Source of the DNA: Lysinibacillus sp. KCTC 33748 | Lineage (GTDB): Bacteria; Bacillota; Bacilli; Bacillales_A; Planococcaceae | Direction: 5' to 3' | Assembly (NCBI RefSeq): GCF_002237755.1 | Contig: NZ_MWSJ01000007.1 | Location: 62,001-126,000 of the forward strand | DNA: 64,000 nt | In this document: positions 38,901 to 46,884 of the stretch, piece after piece | Layout of the letters: each line of letters begins with the position of its first letter | How positions within the stretch are numbered: the stretch's first letter is position 1 | Notes under the pieces: model-generated | Databases searched by the model: none | What the model was told of the DNA's origin: nothing | Seen by the model: only the letters and a program-made list of their open reading frames with translations | Position numbers and translations under genes: made by a program

Positions 38901-39415
38901 CGTTTGCGATTAGCGGGTAAATCACTTTCATCTGTTTTTTCTAATGGATACTTCGTTTCCTTAGGCGATGTAGGTAATTCATTTTGTGCATCTCGAAAAA
39001 CAAGACTTGCCCTCGAACGATTCTCTAGTTCAGGCTGACTTCGCGTAATCGTCGTTCTACCTGTTCTTTTCGTTCGATTTGCTAATAGTTCTCGAATACC
39101 TGAAATCTCAATATCATACACACTTGAATCCACAATATGATTATTTAAATGCCTCGGTAGCGATAAATCTTCAATTTGTTCAGAGAATACATCGTCCATT
39201 TGATTGAATGCTTCTTTTGATGATGGTGGAGTTGAAAATTCATCATCCTCAATTAACGGAAAACGAAAAGTTTTTTGCTTTGCTACTGTTGTTTCTTTAA
39301 ATGAGTTTTGTTGCTCAGATTGTTCTTCTTCATAGTCTTCATAAAACTCTTCATATTCGTAATCATTGTCATCTTTATTTAAAAATTTATCCATTTGTTT
39401 TTTTAACCAATTCAC
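35945..39415 (-). CDS. sftA: DNA translocase SftA (FtsK/SpoIIIE family, soluble)
   Basis: Septum-associated soluble DNA pump that clears chromosomes from the closing division site. The 1156-aa protein has no membrane helices. The N-terminus MNWLKKQMDKFLNKDD is a short amphipathic start, followed by an acidic, disordered region to about residue 690 that includes a run of 16-residue repeats. The motor follows: Walker A GATGSGKSVC (about 838-847), Walker B ILIVIDELADLMM (about 940), ATQRPSVDVITG. The C-terminal gamma winged helix (about 1085-1156, GGASTSLIQRKYHIGYNRAARLIDML) binds oriented DNA sequences. The start codon is GTG with a weak GAGTGAAAC site; the MNWL start matches the remembered B. 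subtilis MSWL. Total length exceeds the B. subtilis protein (about 950) because of the repeat-bearing linker. Confidence 0.95.
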   Translation of the reverse strand: MNWLKKQMDKFLNKDDNDYEYEEFYEDYEEEQSEQQNSFKETTVAKQKTFRFPLIEDDEFSTPPSSKEAFNQMDDVFSEQIEDLSLPRHLNNHIVDSSVYDIEISGIRELLANRTKRTGRTTITRSQPELENRSRASLVFRDAQNELPTSPKETKYPLEKTDESDLPANRKRFVPTDVPSPVYGFTKPSPIEQLLEKRKEEHDKKELEIPTATKSIKEATTNEAIENILEEKEPISAEQKDGLEQFPETIEALTKQPITFDDKLSDETNHPKDKTTVELPVPLTTSFAVEFEEQVKEAVQHELNIEQLPVDQSEIHVKEVVVEQVQIENSTIHIGEVTVVQPSMNEDNEQDILQEQSVEEQPVEKKEKSGGVPFNVLMLKTDKEKWRIRQQLKNTKPTPTIVENYQEEQESSSEPFHLEKEHRSNKDQIQQSIHLEISELKMDDTTAPQSSEEDEVSIPNTAPFNATTESVSVISMAPVTSMSNVSTLEKTVIDVGSSDEISVTTEKEVEVPEKEVEVTTEAEMEATAEKEVEVTTEAEMEATAEKEVEVTTEAEMEATAEKEVEVTTEAEMEATAEKEVEVTTEAEMEATAEKEVEVTTETEMEATAEKEVEVTTETEMGATAEKEVGVTTETELASTTEQALTTENVVIPEENDIDLEEYPEQPSKSADTFVENQVMEMPRKPVHVYQKPDDEFLEPPEEKTQDTEWMEQQGDTLVEALSYFQVSAQIESIMQGPAVTQFEITVSHGTKVSKIRNLSDDLKLALAAKDIRIQAPIPGKSSIGIEIPNRVSRAVRLSEVTNSASFLESDSPLEAALGLDLTGKPVTIDLRKMPHGLIAGATGSGKSVCINSILVSLLYKAAPHELKLMLIDPKMVELAPFNHIPHLVSPVITDVKAATAALKWAVEEMERRYQLFAHAGARDITRYNAIADKNNEHSLKLPYILIVIDELADLMMMSPADVEEAICRIAQKARACGIHLIVATQRPSVDVITGLIKSNIPTRIAFAVSSQIDSRTILDGQGAERLLGRGDMLYLGNGMSAPVRLQGTFVTDDEIEAIIEHVREQGEPDYIFDQEELLKKTEVSAEQDDLFEDVCRFVYEQGGASTSLIQRKYHIGYNRAARLIDMLESHGFVSEARGSKPRESYITEEDLIAMFE
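37510..37895 (-). repeat. 48-bp minisatellite inside sftA
   Basis: Seven complete and one partial in-frame 48-bp copies encode EKEVEVTTEAEMEATA. Five internal copies are nearly identical in DNA; the 3' copies carry A-to-T and E-to-G changes. The direction of decay suggests copy-number change by slippage or unequal recombination. Confidence 0.9.
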
Positions 39416-39482
39416 ATTGTTTCACTCATTTCTCTTACACTTCATTTATAGCATTAACTAAATCAATTATGACTCAGCATTA

Positions 39483-39863
39483 ATTGCGTCCGGAATCGGC
39501 TTTGTCTTAGGGACTGCACGAGGGCCGACACGATGTCGGTCATTTCAGAAATGCCACAGGACGTGACGTTTTTACCGATGCAGGTCAGTTAGCCGATATC
39601 GCATGTATGCGATGGTTTTAGGCTAACATCCTATGTGAGCACCTTTCCGATTCAGTGACATCCGCCGGAGGCTTTGGGCCAACACGATGTTGGTCAGTCA
39701 GTCATTACCACAGGACGCGGCGTTCTTAGGCTGGGTTCCTCTGCTTCAGCAGATATTTGGACACCAGCTGAAAAGTAGCCTAAATCTGCTTTCATCTACC
39801 ACCTATAGAGATAGGAGACTTCTGTACCTGTCGCTACAGAAAACATTTTGCTGAAAGAAGTTA
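39483..39863 (+). repeat. Composite interspersed repeat between ytpR and sftA
   Basis: GCGTCCGGAATCGGCTTTGT start (39486), hairpins at 39538-39577 (inner GCCAC/GTGAC), 39583-39631 (TTAGCC/GGCTAA with ATCGCA/TGCGAT) and 39692-39739 (ACCAC/GCGGC), the linker GTGACATCCGCCGGAGGCTT, a reversed GCGAAAGC-type module remnant (TGTCGCTACAGAAAACATTT), and the edge GCTGAAAGAAGTTAA. Same order as the 29318 copy. It occupies most of a 642-bp gap that otherwise holds only the ytpR terminator. Confidence 0.8.
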
Positions 39864-39929
39864 AATGTCTATAACAAAAAGCATACCATAAAAATGTAAT
39901 AGAAACTTGTATTTAGAGGCTCATTCTAG

Positions 39930-39977
39930 ACAAAAAAATCGTTATGTTACTAGCATATTAGTAGCATAACGATTTTA
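39930..39977 (-). terminator. Terminator of ytpQ-ytpR
   Basis: AATCGTTATGTTACTA pairs with TAGTAGCATAACGATT (one bulge) across ATAT-type loop; on the minus strand TTTTTTTGTC follows. Confidence 0.8.
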
Positions 39978-40057
39978 AGTACATATAATCAATTTGATAT
40001 TGGTGTAAATTGGGTTATCGCTTACTTTCGCAAAGCTAAACCGTGTTTCCCAAGACT

Positions 40058-40672
40058 TTATTTAGTTGGCGCTTCGAACGCACTACCAGTTATCGCATCT
40101 TCTGGCAATACTAAAATCCCTTTTTCAGAAGGTGCATTTGGTATTGCTAATTCGCGTGCTGAACATAGCATACCGTATGATTCAGCACCTCGTAAATTAC
40201 CTTCTTTTATAAGCATTCCAGAAGGCATAACTGCACCGATTTTCGCTACGACAACCTTTTGGCCCGCCTCCACATTTGGTGCGCCACATACGATTTGTAA
40301 TGTTTCGTCACCTACGTTTACAGCACAAATGCTTAGTTTATCAGCATTCGGATGCTTGTCCTTTGTTTCTACATAGCCCACAACAAATTTTGGAGAAAAA
40401 TCTACATCTAAGCTGATTTCAGCTCCGTTTTTTGTGATAGCTGCCTCTAGCTGTGCAGCTAATTCTGGAGTAACTTCAACTAAACCTTGTGCTTCAGTTT
40501 GTATATAGTTACTAGCATTAAATAAATTAAATGCTTTAATTTCTCCTGTTTGTGCTTCCTTTAAAATAGCGATATCACCCGCACGCTCTACCACTGTTTT
40601 AACGATTGATTCTGTCGCTAATTGTACTAGCAATACATCGCCTACATGCTCTTTGTTGTAAAATACATTCAT
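40058..40672 (-). CDS. ytpR: YtpR, tRNA-binding-domain protein
   Basis: 204 aa with an N-terminal YtpR-type (DUF4479) domain and a C-terminal EMAP/ARM1 OB-fold tRNA-binding domain (about 93-203: VVGYVETKDKHPNADKLSIC, IVCGAPNVEAGQKVVVA, GMLCSARELAI). Resembles the N-terminal part of PheT, but is a stand-alone protein; role may be tRNA or RNA handling, not proven. Its start overlaps the ytpQ stop by 4 bp, so they are coupled. 204 aa is near the usual 200. Confidence 0.92.
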   Translation of the reverse strand: MNVFYNKEHVGDVLLVQLATESIVKTVVERAGDIAILKEAQTGEIKAFNLFNASNYIQTEAQGLVEVTPELAAQLEAAITKNGAEISLDVDFSPKFVVGYVETKDKHPNADKLSICAVNVGDETLQIVCGAPNVEAGQKVVVAKIGAVMPSGMLIKEGNLRGAESYGMLCSARELAIPNAPSEKGILVLPEDAITGSAFEAPTK

Positions 40673-41493
40673 TGTTTTTCTTGCTCCTTTTTAATTCTGT
40701 TTTTTGCTAATATAAAGATTGGTTCAAGTTCCCCATCTTCATAAATAAAAGATAATGACGTAATCGGTACAGTACCGACAGCAAAGAAATGCATTGTCAT
40801 CTGTGCTAATACATCATACCCTGTTTCATTACGAATATCACCTACTATTAATACATCCTGATGTGGCACAGATAGCGTCATGTCACCCTCAATTTTAGTC
40901 TGCATTTCATTCAAAAAGCTTTCATTTAAAATGCGACTTGCATCATAGCCATCATTAGCATTAACAAAATAGAAAACATTCCCTGCAACTTCATCTTTCT
41001 TATAAACTGTTGGTAGTTGCTTTACAGAGAATCGTGCCATTTCACGAACTTGCTCTACTGTTAATTGTAGTACCTCTAACATGGATTCATCAATAAAACG
41101 ATAAGTTTTTCCTAAATCAAGTGCATAAAAAATACGTGTTTCAGCTGTATGTTCAGTTTTGATGAATGCACGCCCCTCCTTTGAGGCTTGAGGGTAGGAT
41201 GTCGCACGAATAACTGGATAAATTTTTGTAGTCGTTTGGAATCCTTGCTCCATCTCTTGCTCCATCGCATTAAAGGTTTGCTCGATTGTATAAACGACTT
41301 CATCGATTGCAGCCTCTTGCTTGTCATTATATTTGGCTAAAATGCCTGGCAGGGAAAGCTCCATCCCTTTACCGATTTTTTTATGGTTTAGACGTAATTT
41401 ATCGTGCTTTTTGTCAAATTCAAAATCAAACTTTTCCTCATTCAATTGTTGTTTTAATAGGGACACAAGTTGTTCTGATTTAATTTGTTTCAC
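40669..41493 (-). CDS. ytpQ: DUF1444 family protein YtpQ
   Basis: 274-aa soluble protein of DUF1444, conserved in Firmicutes beside ytpR, function unknown. Features: a Lys-rich N-terminus (KLRLNHKKIGKGMELSLPGI), PTVYKKDEVAGNVFYFVNANDGYDAS (about 171-196, split motif) and VGTVPITSLSFIYEDGELEPIFILAKNRIK at the end. No signal peptide or membrane helix. AAAGGATGTGAGCTAGGTG precedes the ATG. Cotranscribed with ytpR. Confidence 0.9.
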   Translation of the reverse strand: MKQIKSEQLVSLLKQQLNEEKFDFEFDKKHDKLRLNHKKIGKGMELSLPGILAKYNDKQEAAIDEVVYTIEQTFNAMEQEMEQGFQTTTKIYPVIRATSYPQASKEGRAFIKTEHTAETRIFYALDLGKTYRFIDESMLEVLQLTVEQVREMARFSVKQLPTVYKKDEVAGNVFYFVNANDGYDASRILNESFLNEMQTKIEGDMTLSVPHQDVLIVGDIRNETGYDVLAQMTMHFFAVGTVPITSLSFIYEDGELEPIFILAKNRIKKEQEKQ

Positions 41494-41525
41494 CTAGCTC
41501 ACATCCTTTCTTCAAAATCAATTTA

Positions 41526-41583
41526 GGTTCAGCACTGTTGCGCAGATAATGTCACTGGATGTGACGTTTATAAACTGAGTTCC
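41526..41583 (+). repeat. Solitary nested-hairpin module
   Basis: GGTTCAG...CTGAGTTCC with perfect inner stem GTCAC-TGGAT-GTGAC. Same architecture as the hairpins in the larger repeats, but without neighbouring modules. It lies upstream of ytpQ. Confidence 0.55.
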
Positions 41584-41612
41584 TTTATTGTAGCTTAAAA
41601 TATACCAAATGA

Positions 41613-41644
41613 AGAGAAAACGGCTCACATGTTTGTGAACCGCT
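41613..41644 (-). terminator. Terminator of the lipoprotein gene
   Basis: Minus-strand CGGTTCACA/TGTGAGCCG stem followed by TTTTCTCTT. Confidence 0.75.
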
Positions 41645-41662
41645 CTGTTCAAAACTATCCAA

Positions 41663-42181
41663 TTATTTAATCTTAACCGAATGAACGATTTTCGTCATCT
41701 CGTGTAGATTATCTTTAATATGTTTCGCGTGAGAAATGGTCGTCATTTTTACACCACCATTACTAACAATAAGCTCAAATTCGTTCTCATTATCAGTTTT
41801 TAAAACAGCAGCAAAGCCGAAAATACCATTCTTTTCATAAGTATTTTCTTCGATTATGTTTTTTGAACTATCAGCTTTTAATAGAATGTAATATAGTTTA
41901 CTATCTGCATCTTCACGATCATTAATGAAAAGAATATAACTCTCTTTTCCTTTCGTTACTAATATATTATATGCATCTGAACTGTCGTCAACCTTAAAGT
42001 TTGAAGGTAAGTATAATTCTACATCCCCAATACGATCTGTTTGCTCCTCTGGTTGTTCTGCAAAAACGGTCTTCGTATTTTGAAGTCCATCTTGAATTTG
42101 TTCATCAACCGATTGATTACAACCAGTAAGCCCCAAAAGTAAAAGTAGTAAGCCAACAACTCTCACCGATGTAAAAGACAT
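41663..42181 (-). CDS. Putative lipoprotein, 172 aa
   Basis: Not recognised beyond export. A signal peptide (VRVVGLLLLLLGL) ends in the lipobox LTGC with Cys21, so it should be lipidated and tethered outside the membrane. The mature part is acidic (EQIQDGLQNTKTVFAEQPEEQ), with a predicted beta-rich body (VELYLPSNFKVDDSSDAYNI, ESYILFINDREDADSKLYYI). It sits where B. subtilis has the thioredoxin-like ytpP; it has no CxxC and is unrelated. The ribosome site is AAAGGAAGAAGAAC. Confidence 0.75.
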   Translation of the reverse strand: MSFTSVRVVGLLLLLLGLTGCNQSVDEQIQDGLQNTKTVFAEQPEEQTDRIGDVELYLPSNFKVDDSSDAYNILVTKGKESYILFINDREDADSKLYYILLKADSSKNIIEENTYEKNGIFGFAAVLKTDNENEFELIVSNGGVKMTTISHAKHIKDNLHEMTKIVHSVKIK

Positions 42182-42275
42182 GTTCTTCTTCCTTTCATTG
42201 CTAACCTTTTTCTATTTTAAAAAAGCTTTTTCAATTATGCAACTTCACTATTCCATTTTTACTAATTAACAAACA

Positions 42276-42797
42276 CTACTCATGCGCTAATGAGAATAAA
42301 TATTGACCAACAAGAAGTGAAACTATATGTTCGAACATCATCTGACGACTTACTAATCCTTGTGTAAAAATACCTACAGCTCCCGCACCTTGCCGGATAT
42401 CCCTACGTTGTGTATATTGCTCCATTACAGGTCCAAGTTCCTTCCCTGCTCTTATTTCCTGGGCAATTTCTTCTGGTAATATAATTTGTGCACCCGAAGC
42501 TGTATAAGTTGTGCCATTTGATACTGTAAGAGCTCCCCAGTTGCAAACATACATCACACCATCAATTTCAGTCACTCCACCCTCTAATCCAAACGATAGT
42601 TGGGCACCCGTCTCATCAATTGCGTTTTTCGAACGGTTTATTGCGCCTATGCGTGTTTCTTCATGAGTCATCGGTTGATCAGACACTTGTGATGCAGCCT
42701 TAACGCAGGTGAAAATTGGTTTATCAAAATACTTTCTAGCTATAACTTCAACAGCCTCTGTTTTTGCTTTGTTTGTTGTACCAATAGCTATGTTCAT
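42276..42797 (-). CDS. DUF84 family inosine/xanthosine triphosphatase-like protein
   Basis: 173-aa homologue of YjjX-type nucleotide phosphatases that hydrolyse non-canonical purine triphosphates. Recognisable strings: MNIAIGTTNKAKTEAVE (1-17), ETRIGAINRSKNAI (about 47-60), SFGLEGGVTEIDGVMYVCNWGAL (about 68-90, split GLEGG motif) and GAVGIFTQGLVSRQ. A housecleaning role is likely; a few DUF84 proteins are annotated only as of unknown function. It is downstream of ytoP, whose terminator intervenes. Confidence 0.82.
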   Translation of the reverse strand: MNIAIGTTNKAKTEAVEVIARKYFDKPIFTCVKAASQVSDQPMTHEETRIGAINRSKNAIDETGAQLSFGLEGGVTEIDGVMYVCNWGALTVSNGTTYTASGAQIILPEEIAQEIRAGKELGPVMEQYTQRRDIRQGAGAVGIFTQGLVSRQMMFEHIVSLLVGQYLFSLAHE

Positions 42798-42823
42798 TTT
42801 CTAATCCCTCTTTCTTTGCATAG

Positions 42824-42850
42824 AAAAAGATGCCCCTAAAGGCATCTTTT
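42824..42850 (-). terminator. Terminator of ytoP
   Basis: AAAGATGCC/GGCATCTTT around CCTAAA; minus strand continues TTTTTC. Confidence 0.8.
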
Positions 42851-42875
42851 AACTTATTTCAACGGATGTCTTATT

Positions 42876-43952
42876 TTACACATTAGCGCGAATCGTTGCT
42901 AATGTCGAACGATCTGCATTTTTCACTAGTTCTACAATTAAAGCTTTTGCAGCTGCATAGTCATCAATATGAATAATCGACGCAGACGTATGAATATAGC
43001 GTGAGCAAATTCCAATTACTGCACTAGGAACACCGTCATTCGCTGTGTGCACACGTCCTGCATCCGTACCCCCTTGTGATACAAAATATTGATAAGGAAT
43101 ATGATTCGTTTCAGCAGTATCTAAGATGAACTCACGCATGCCTTTATGAGTAACCATCGTACGGTCAAGAATACGTAATAATGTCCCTTTTCCAAGCTGA
43201 CCAAATTGATTTTTTTCACCTGACATATCATTTGCAGGTGAAGCATCTAGAGCAAAAAACAAATCTGGTTTAATCATATTTGCAGACACTTGCGCGCCGC
43301 GCAAACCAACTTCTTCCATCACATTCGCACCTGAATATAAATGTGAAGCTAGCTTTTCATCCTTAACTTCTTTCATCAATTCAATTGCCAGTCCACAGCC
43401 ATAGCGGTTATCCCAAGCTTTGGCCATAATTTTTTTCGGATTAGCCATCGGTGTAAATGGGCAGACAGGGATAATTGATTGACCTGGACGAACGCCAAGT
43501 GCAATAGCATCTTCTTTATTGTCTGCACCAACATCTATAAGCATATTTTTAATATCCATCGGTTTAGAACGTTCAGTATCTGTTAATAAATGTGGTGGTA
43601 TTGATGAAATCACACCTGGAATCGCGCCATTTTTAGTAAATACCTCAACGCGTTGCGCTAGCATTACCTGGTTCCACCAACCACCTAATGTTTGAAAGCG
43701 GATCATCCCGTTATCGGTAATAGAAGTAACCATGAATGCCACTTCATCCATATGACCAGCAACCAACACTTTTGGTGCGTCAGCAATTTCACTATGCTTT
43801 ACACCGAAAATACCCCCTAAATTATCTTGAACGATCTCATCCGAGTACTTTTCCAACTCAGAACGCATGAATGCACGTACCGCATGTTCATTACCCGGCG
43901 CACCTGGTAATTCTGTTAATGTTTTAAATAATTGTAATGTTTCTTCATTCAT
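42876..43952 (-). CDS. ytoP: M42 family aminopeptidase YtoP
   Basis: Co-catalytic metallo-aminopeptidase (glutamyl/general, FrvX type). 358 aa with [15 protein letters not shown] (14-28), [15 protein letters not shown] (about 64-78, first metal His/Asp), [15 protein letters not shown] (about 178-192, bridging Asp), [11 protein letters not shown] (about 214-224, Glu-Glu pair) and GGTDAGRVH (about 302, last His at SRYIHT). All ligands are present. A start 17 codons earlier exists, but 43952 has GGGGAGAGAG in front and begins MNEETLQLF like homologues. Confidence 0.93.
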   Translation of the reverse strand: MNEETLQLFKTLTELPGAPGNEHAVRAFMRSELEKYSDEIVQDNLGGIFGVKHSEIADAPKVLVAGHMDEVAFMVTSITDNGMIRFQTLGGWWNQVMLAQRVEVFTKNGAIPGVISSIPPHLLTDTERSKPMDIKNMLIDVGADNKEDAIALGVRPGQSIIPVCPFTPMANPKKIMAKAWDNRYGCGLAIELMKEVKDEKLASHLYSGANVMEEVGLRGAQVSANMIKPDLFFALDASPANDMSGEKNQFGQLGKGTLLRILDRTMVTHKGMREFILDTAETNHIPYQYFVSQGGTDAGRVHTANDGVPSAVIGICSRYIHTSASIIHIDDYAAAKALIVELVKNADRSTLATIRANV

Positions 43953-44104
43953 GTTGACTCTCTCCCCACGAAGTAGAATATTCTTCCTTGTCCATTGTAA
44001 CATATTTATCTATATTCAACGGAAGACTCCCATTTTCCAATGAGTAGCGAAAAAGTGCGCATGTAGTTTTTCTTCATAGTGTATCCCAAATTCGCTGAAG
44101 TATT

Positions 44105-44165
44105 TATTTGTAGCGACAGCAACAATTATTTTCTGTGCGAAAGCGAAGCGACAGCAACAATTATG
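44105..44165 (+). repeat. GCGAAAGCG module, tandem pair
   Basis: TAGCGACAGCAACAATTATT, then TTCTGTGCGAAAGCGAAGCGACAGCAACAATTAT: one and a half units of the module, without inverted ends. The rest of the 338-bp gap (43953-44290) shows no other element. Confidence 0.65.
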
Positions 44166-44290
44166 CCAAGGTGAAATTGAATGTCAAATTCCAAATATGA
44201 TACATTTCATAAAAAAGTGCTAACGTGTGAACGTGCATTCACTCTGTATGCTATGTTAAAATGAACCTATAGAAAAAGGAGGAAAAGAGC

Positions 44291-44605
44291 ATGAAATTAC
44301 GTGATTTTTTAATTGGTGTTGCTACTGGCCTTGCTGCCGCAGTCATTGTTAAAGAAGCAAGTGAAAAGGTTTCTCCGTATGTACCTGCAGGACAAGTACT
44401 CGAAAACATAAAAAAGGAATTTAAAAAAGATTCACCGATTGACGGTTCTTGGATTTTTATGAAAACAGACAATTTCTCAAACGGCATTATGACAATTCCT
44501 GTATACCGTGGAGGTATCTCTCGTTTACACGAGGGTGAAATGCAAACATTTGAATTTGCTGCTGACGCTCGCTCAGGTGTTGTAGTAGAGCTACAAGAAG
44601 TATAA
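44291..44605 (+). CDS. Small membrane-anchored protein, 104 aa
   Basis: Begins with an uncleaved hydrophobic helix (MKLRDFLIGVATGLAAAVIVKEASEKV) followed by a soluble part (45-104: SPIDGSWIFMKTDNFSNGIM, YRGGISRLHEGEMQTFEFAADARSG). Position between ytoP and ytnP suggests the counterpart of B. subtilis ytzB (also about 104 aa by memory, PepSY-like), but this is not certain. Start supported by AAAAAGGAGGAAAAGAGC. It has a strong terminator of its own. Function unknown. Confidence 0.75.
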   Translation: MKLRDFLIGVATGLAAAVIVKEASEKVSPYVPAGQVLENIKKEFKKDSPIDGSWIFMKTDNFSNGIMTIPVYRGGISRLHEGEMQTFEFAADARSGVVVELQEV

Positions 44606-44645
44606 TCTTACACAGTATTACTCGAACAAATATTATAGAATCCTA

Positions 44646-44684
44646 AAAAGAAGCCATCTCAGTTTTTGAGAGGGCTTCTTTCAT
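44646..44684 (+). terminator. Terminator after the 104-aa membrane protein gene
   Basis: AAGAAGCCATCTCA pairs with TGAGAGGGCTTCTT (one mismatch), followed by TCATG. Confidence 0.75.
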
Positions 44685-44728
44685 GTTGTTGAAAAACTAT
44701 TATATCAATCAAATTAAGGTCATATTAA

Positions 44729-45033
44729 AGTGTGGCCCTTCTGCAATACGAGGGGTTGATTTTCGTTCTGGCTGAGCGCTTTCCTTGGGGCGTCCGATGA
44801 GCCGCTTCGCTTCGCTGCAAGGTCTCGAAGTTTTTTGCGCGAAAGCGTAGTGCTAACGTAGCGGCAGTAGCACGATGTTGGTCACGAAGGCCTTGTCACA
44901 GGACATGACGCATTTAGCCTTCGTTCCTTTAGCGGAGGAAGCGGCTCGACACTCGCCCACAGGAAGCTTTGCTCTGTGCGAAAGCGTAGCGACAACAACA
45001 ACAAAGCGAGTAGCCTGGAACGGAAATCCCCCT
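44729..45033 (+). repeat. Interspersed repeat, large modular copy
   Basis: Left flank TGTGGCCCTTCTGCAATACG, left end GGTTGATTTTCGTTCTGGCTG, the GGCGTCCGATGAGCC core, a GCGCGAAAGCG module, the nested hairpin GGTCACGAAGGC...GCCTTCGTTCC (44880-44927, inner GTCA/TGAC), then a second GCGAAAGCG module and a reversed left-type end GGAACGGAAATCCCCC. Both termini are therefore left-type. It fills the gap before the D-Asp ligase. Confidence 0.85.
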
Positions 45034-45068
45034 CATTTATTAAGGAATTTAGTTTTCCGACTCTACGA

Positions 45069-45098
45069 AAAAGCCATCTCATTTAATTGAGATGGCTT
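45069..45098. terminator. Bidirectional terminator, D-Asp ligase side
   Basis: AAGCCATCTCA/TGAGATGGCTT around TTTAAT; T-rich on both strands. Its stem resembles the terminator at 44646. Confidence 0.85.
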
Positions 45099-45105
45099 CT
45101 TTGTT

Positions 45106-46332
45106 TTATTCAGTCAAACCTTTATTGTTAAAGTACTTTTTATACTTTCGGTAATAATTTAAATTATTTAACGTTAGCTTCACCCAACGTTTCGCATTCA
45201 TATCTTGATTATAGTAAAGGGAGTTTGTATATTTCCCTTCACGAATTAATTTTTTAGCTTCTAGTTTAAGCTTTTCATTAGATGCATATTTAAATAATAC
45301 ACCTTTAGGAATAATCATCCATAAATGCTTATCCTGAACATAAGTTACTTCCTGCTCAATATTTAACATATGGTCATCAGCTACATATTTCATTAAATTA
45401 TGACCACTTGCTGTAACATAGTAGCTTGAGCGACCATTACGCAAATTGATTTCAAACAGCTTATACTGTTTGTCGCGCATATCGTATTTCATATCGAAGT
45501 TAGCAAAGCCAGTATAACCGATATCCTCTAAGAAGAATCGTACTTGATCCATTAATTCTTTATCGTATGTTGTAACGATTGCTGCATAACTACCAATTCC
45601 TTCAGGTGAATGCTCTTCTAAGATTGGATTTCCTAGACACATTAGCTTCACTTTGCCGTCTTTCCCTACATATGCATTTAATACACGCATATAAGAATCG
45701 TCACCTGGGATGAATTCTTGAATAATCATTGTATCCTGATAAGTTGAGCTATAGATTGCTTTTAAGATAGCTGTTTTTTCAGCTTCATCATGTGCAACAA
45801 ACACTTTTTTCTTACCTGGGAATGAACATGCCCAGTAATCCACCGAGTTCGATGCCTTTAAAATAATTGGATATTCAAAAGGTGGTGTAAAGTTTTCGTA
45901 ATTGTCAGCTGTCACAGTCGTCGTACCTGGATACTTAAAATCGTACTTATCACACATTTTATAGAAATTTTCTTTTAATAAAATTTCATCCATTAATGAT
46001 TCGTCAATATATGGTACTGTAAAATGCTCCTGCAATGCTGGCTTATTTTTGATAATAAGCTTTGCATAATCATCTCCACATGCTAACAACAATAGTTTTT
46101 TATCAGAATATTTTTTTGCGACCTTTGCAAGTGCAGGTGCAAATACATCCTGTTCATTTAAGCGATCAATTTCTTGGAAATTTATGATATGGCTGTCTTG
46201 CGTTGCCGTTAAATGTGAACGTCCTAATACAAGTGGTTTAATTCCATATGCCTCATAAAATGCACGTGCCATACCATATGCATTCATATCTGATCCTAGT
46301 AATACTGGTAAAAATGGTTGCTCCGTTGCCAT
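45106..46332 (-). CDS. ATP-grasp ligase, probable D-aspartate ligase of peptidoglycan cross-bridge
   Basis: 408-aa ATP-grasp enzyme. By memory it matches Enterococcus faecium D-aspartate ligase (Asl) along its length: LPVLLGSDMNAYGMARAFYE (8-27), LLACGDDYAKLI (about 82), VPYIDESLMDEILLKENFYK (about 106-125), ILKASNSVDYW (about 157-167), IIQEFIPGDDSYMRVLNAYV (about 203-222), CLGNPILEE and TGFANFDMKYD...FEINLRNGRSSYY (about 269-301), the metal-binding Asn/Glu region. The expected reaction is beta-linkage of D-Asp to stem-peptide lysine. The enterococcal asl neighbours an aspartate racemase; none is here, but dat lies 4.7 kb away. The gene is flanked on both sides by interspersed repeats and is not part of the conserved ytoP-ytnP order as remembered from B. 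subtilis. Confidence 0.82.
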   Translation of the reverse strand: MATEQPFLPVLLGSDMNAYGMARAFYEAYGIKPLVLGRSHLTATQDSHIINFQEIDRLNEQDVFAPALAKVAKKYSDKKLLLLACGDDYAKLIIKNKPALQEHFTVPYIDESLMDEILLKENFYKMCDKYDFKYPGTTTVTADNYENFTPPFEYPIILKASNSVDYWACSFPGKKKVFVAHDEAEKTAILKAIYSSTYQDTMIIQEFIPGDDSYMRVLNAYVGKDGKVKLMCLGNPILEEHSPEGIGSYAAIVTTYDKELMDQVRFFLEDIGYTGFANFDMKYDMRDKQYKLFEINLRNGRSSYYVTASGHNLMKYVADDHMLNIEQEVTYVQDKHLWMIIPKGVLFKYASNEKLKLEAKKLIREGKYTNSLYYNQDMNAKRWVKLTLNNLNYYRKYKKYFNNKGLTE

Positions 46333-46435
46333 GTATTTTCAACTCTCTTTTGTGTTTTAGTATAGTTTTTAGTGTATCATATTTTCCAAAATGTTCACGA
46401 AAAAAGTGTCAAAAAGATGGAGTATAGACAATTAG

Positions 46436-46515
46436 GCTCATCACCATAACGTAAAGTTGATTTCCGTTCCGACAGTTTAACTTCAATAATTTATATGCAT
46501 GGCATACGTTTGCAT
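46436..46515 (+). repeat. Internally deleted copy of interspersed repeat
   Basis: CTCATCACCATAACGTAAAG, GTTGATTTCCGTTCCGAC then directly AGTTTAACTTCAATAA and the right flank TATATGCATGGCATACGTTTG: left end joined to right flank with the interior missing. Confidence 0.7.
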
Positions 46516-46590
46516 ATAAAACAAATGCTGAAGTTCAGTTTTATCACTATAAATTAGAGTGGCATAACAGAGAGACATACTATGTGAAGC

Positions 46591-46781
46591 GTTTGATCTT
46601 CGTTACGACTGGGCGACTCCTTAGGGATTAGCGATATAGAGGAACGCGAGTGAAGCGGCTCATCGGACGCCCCCAGGAAGCTTTGCTCTGTGCGAAAGCG
46701 TAGCGACAGCAACAACAAATGTTTTCTGTAGCGAAAGCGAAGCGGCAGCTACAAAGCGCCCAGTCGGAACGGAAATCAAAC
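46591..46781 (-). repeat. Interspersed repeat in reverse orientation with two GCGAAAGCG modules
   Basis: Reads GTTTGATCTTCGTTACGACTG...GGCGACTCC, then GCGGCTCATCGGACGCCCCC, two modules (TGTGCGAAAGCGTAGCGACAG and TAGCGAAAGCGAAGCGGCAG) and CGCCCAGTCGGAACGGAAAT followed by CAAAC. The two ends are inverted copies. It fills the gap between the D-Asp ligase and ytnP. Confidence 0.85.
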
Positions 46782-46841
46782 CTAATTTTGCAAATGAGCA
46801 ATACTTTATTTAATTCCTTAATTTTATTGATACTTTCAACG

Positions 46842-46884
46842 CAATAAAAAACGTGCGAACACAAAAGGTTCACACGTTTTTTAT
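46842..46884 (-). terminator. Terminator of trmB-ytnP
   Basis: AAAAAACGTGCGAAC pairs with GTTCACACGTTTTTT (one G-A mismatch) around ACAAAAG; ends directly at the ytnP stop. Confidence 0.85.

Noticed and set aside
29318-39863. CRISPR-like array from the repeated modules
   Set aside because: Units differ in length and orientation, spacers are not of constant size, and no cas gene is present.
44875-45090. 71-aa plus-strand ORF
   Set aside because: Translation of the repeat at 44729-45033 with no ribosome site.
46628-46873. 81-aa Cys-rich ORF (FATENICCCCRYAFAQ)
   Set aside because: Translation of the reversed interspersed repeat; also recurs in other copies.
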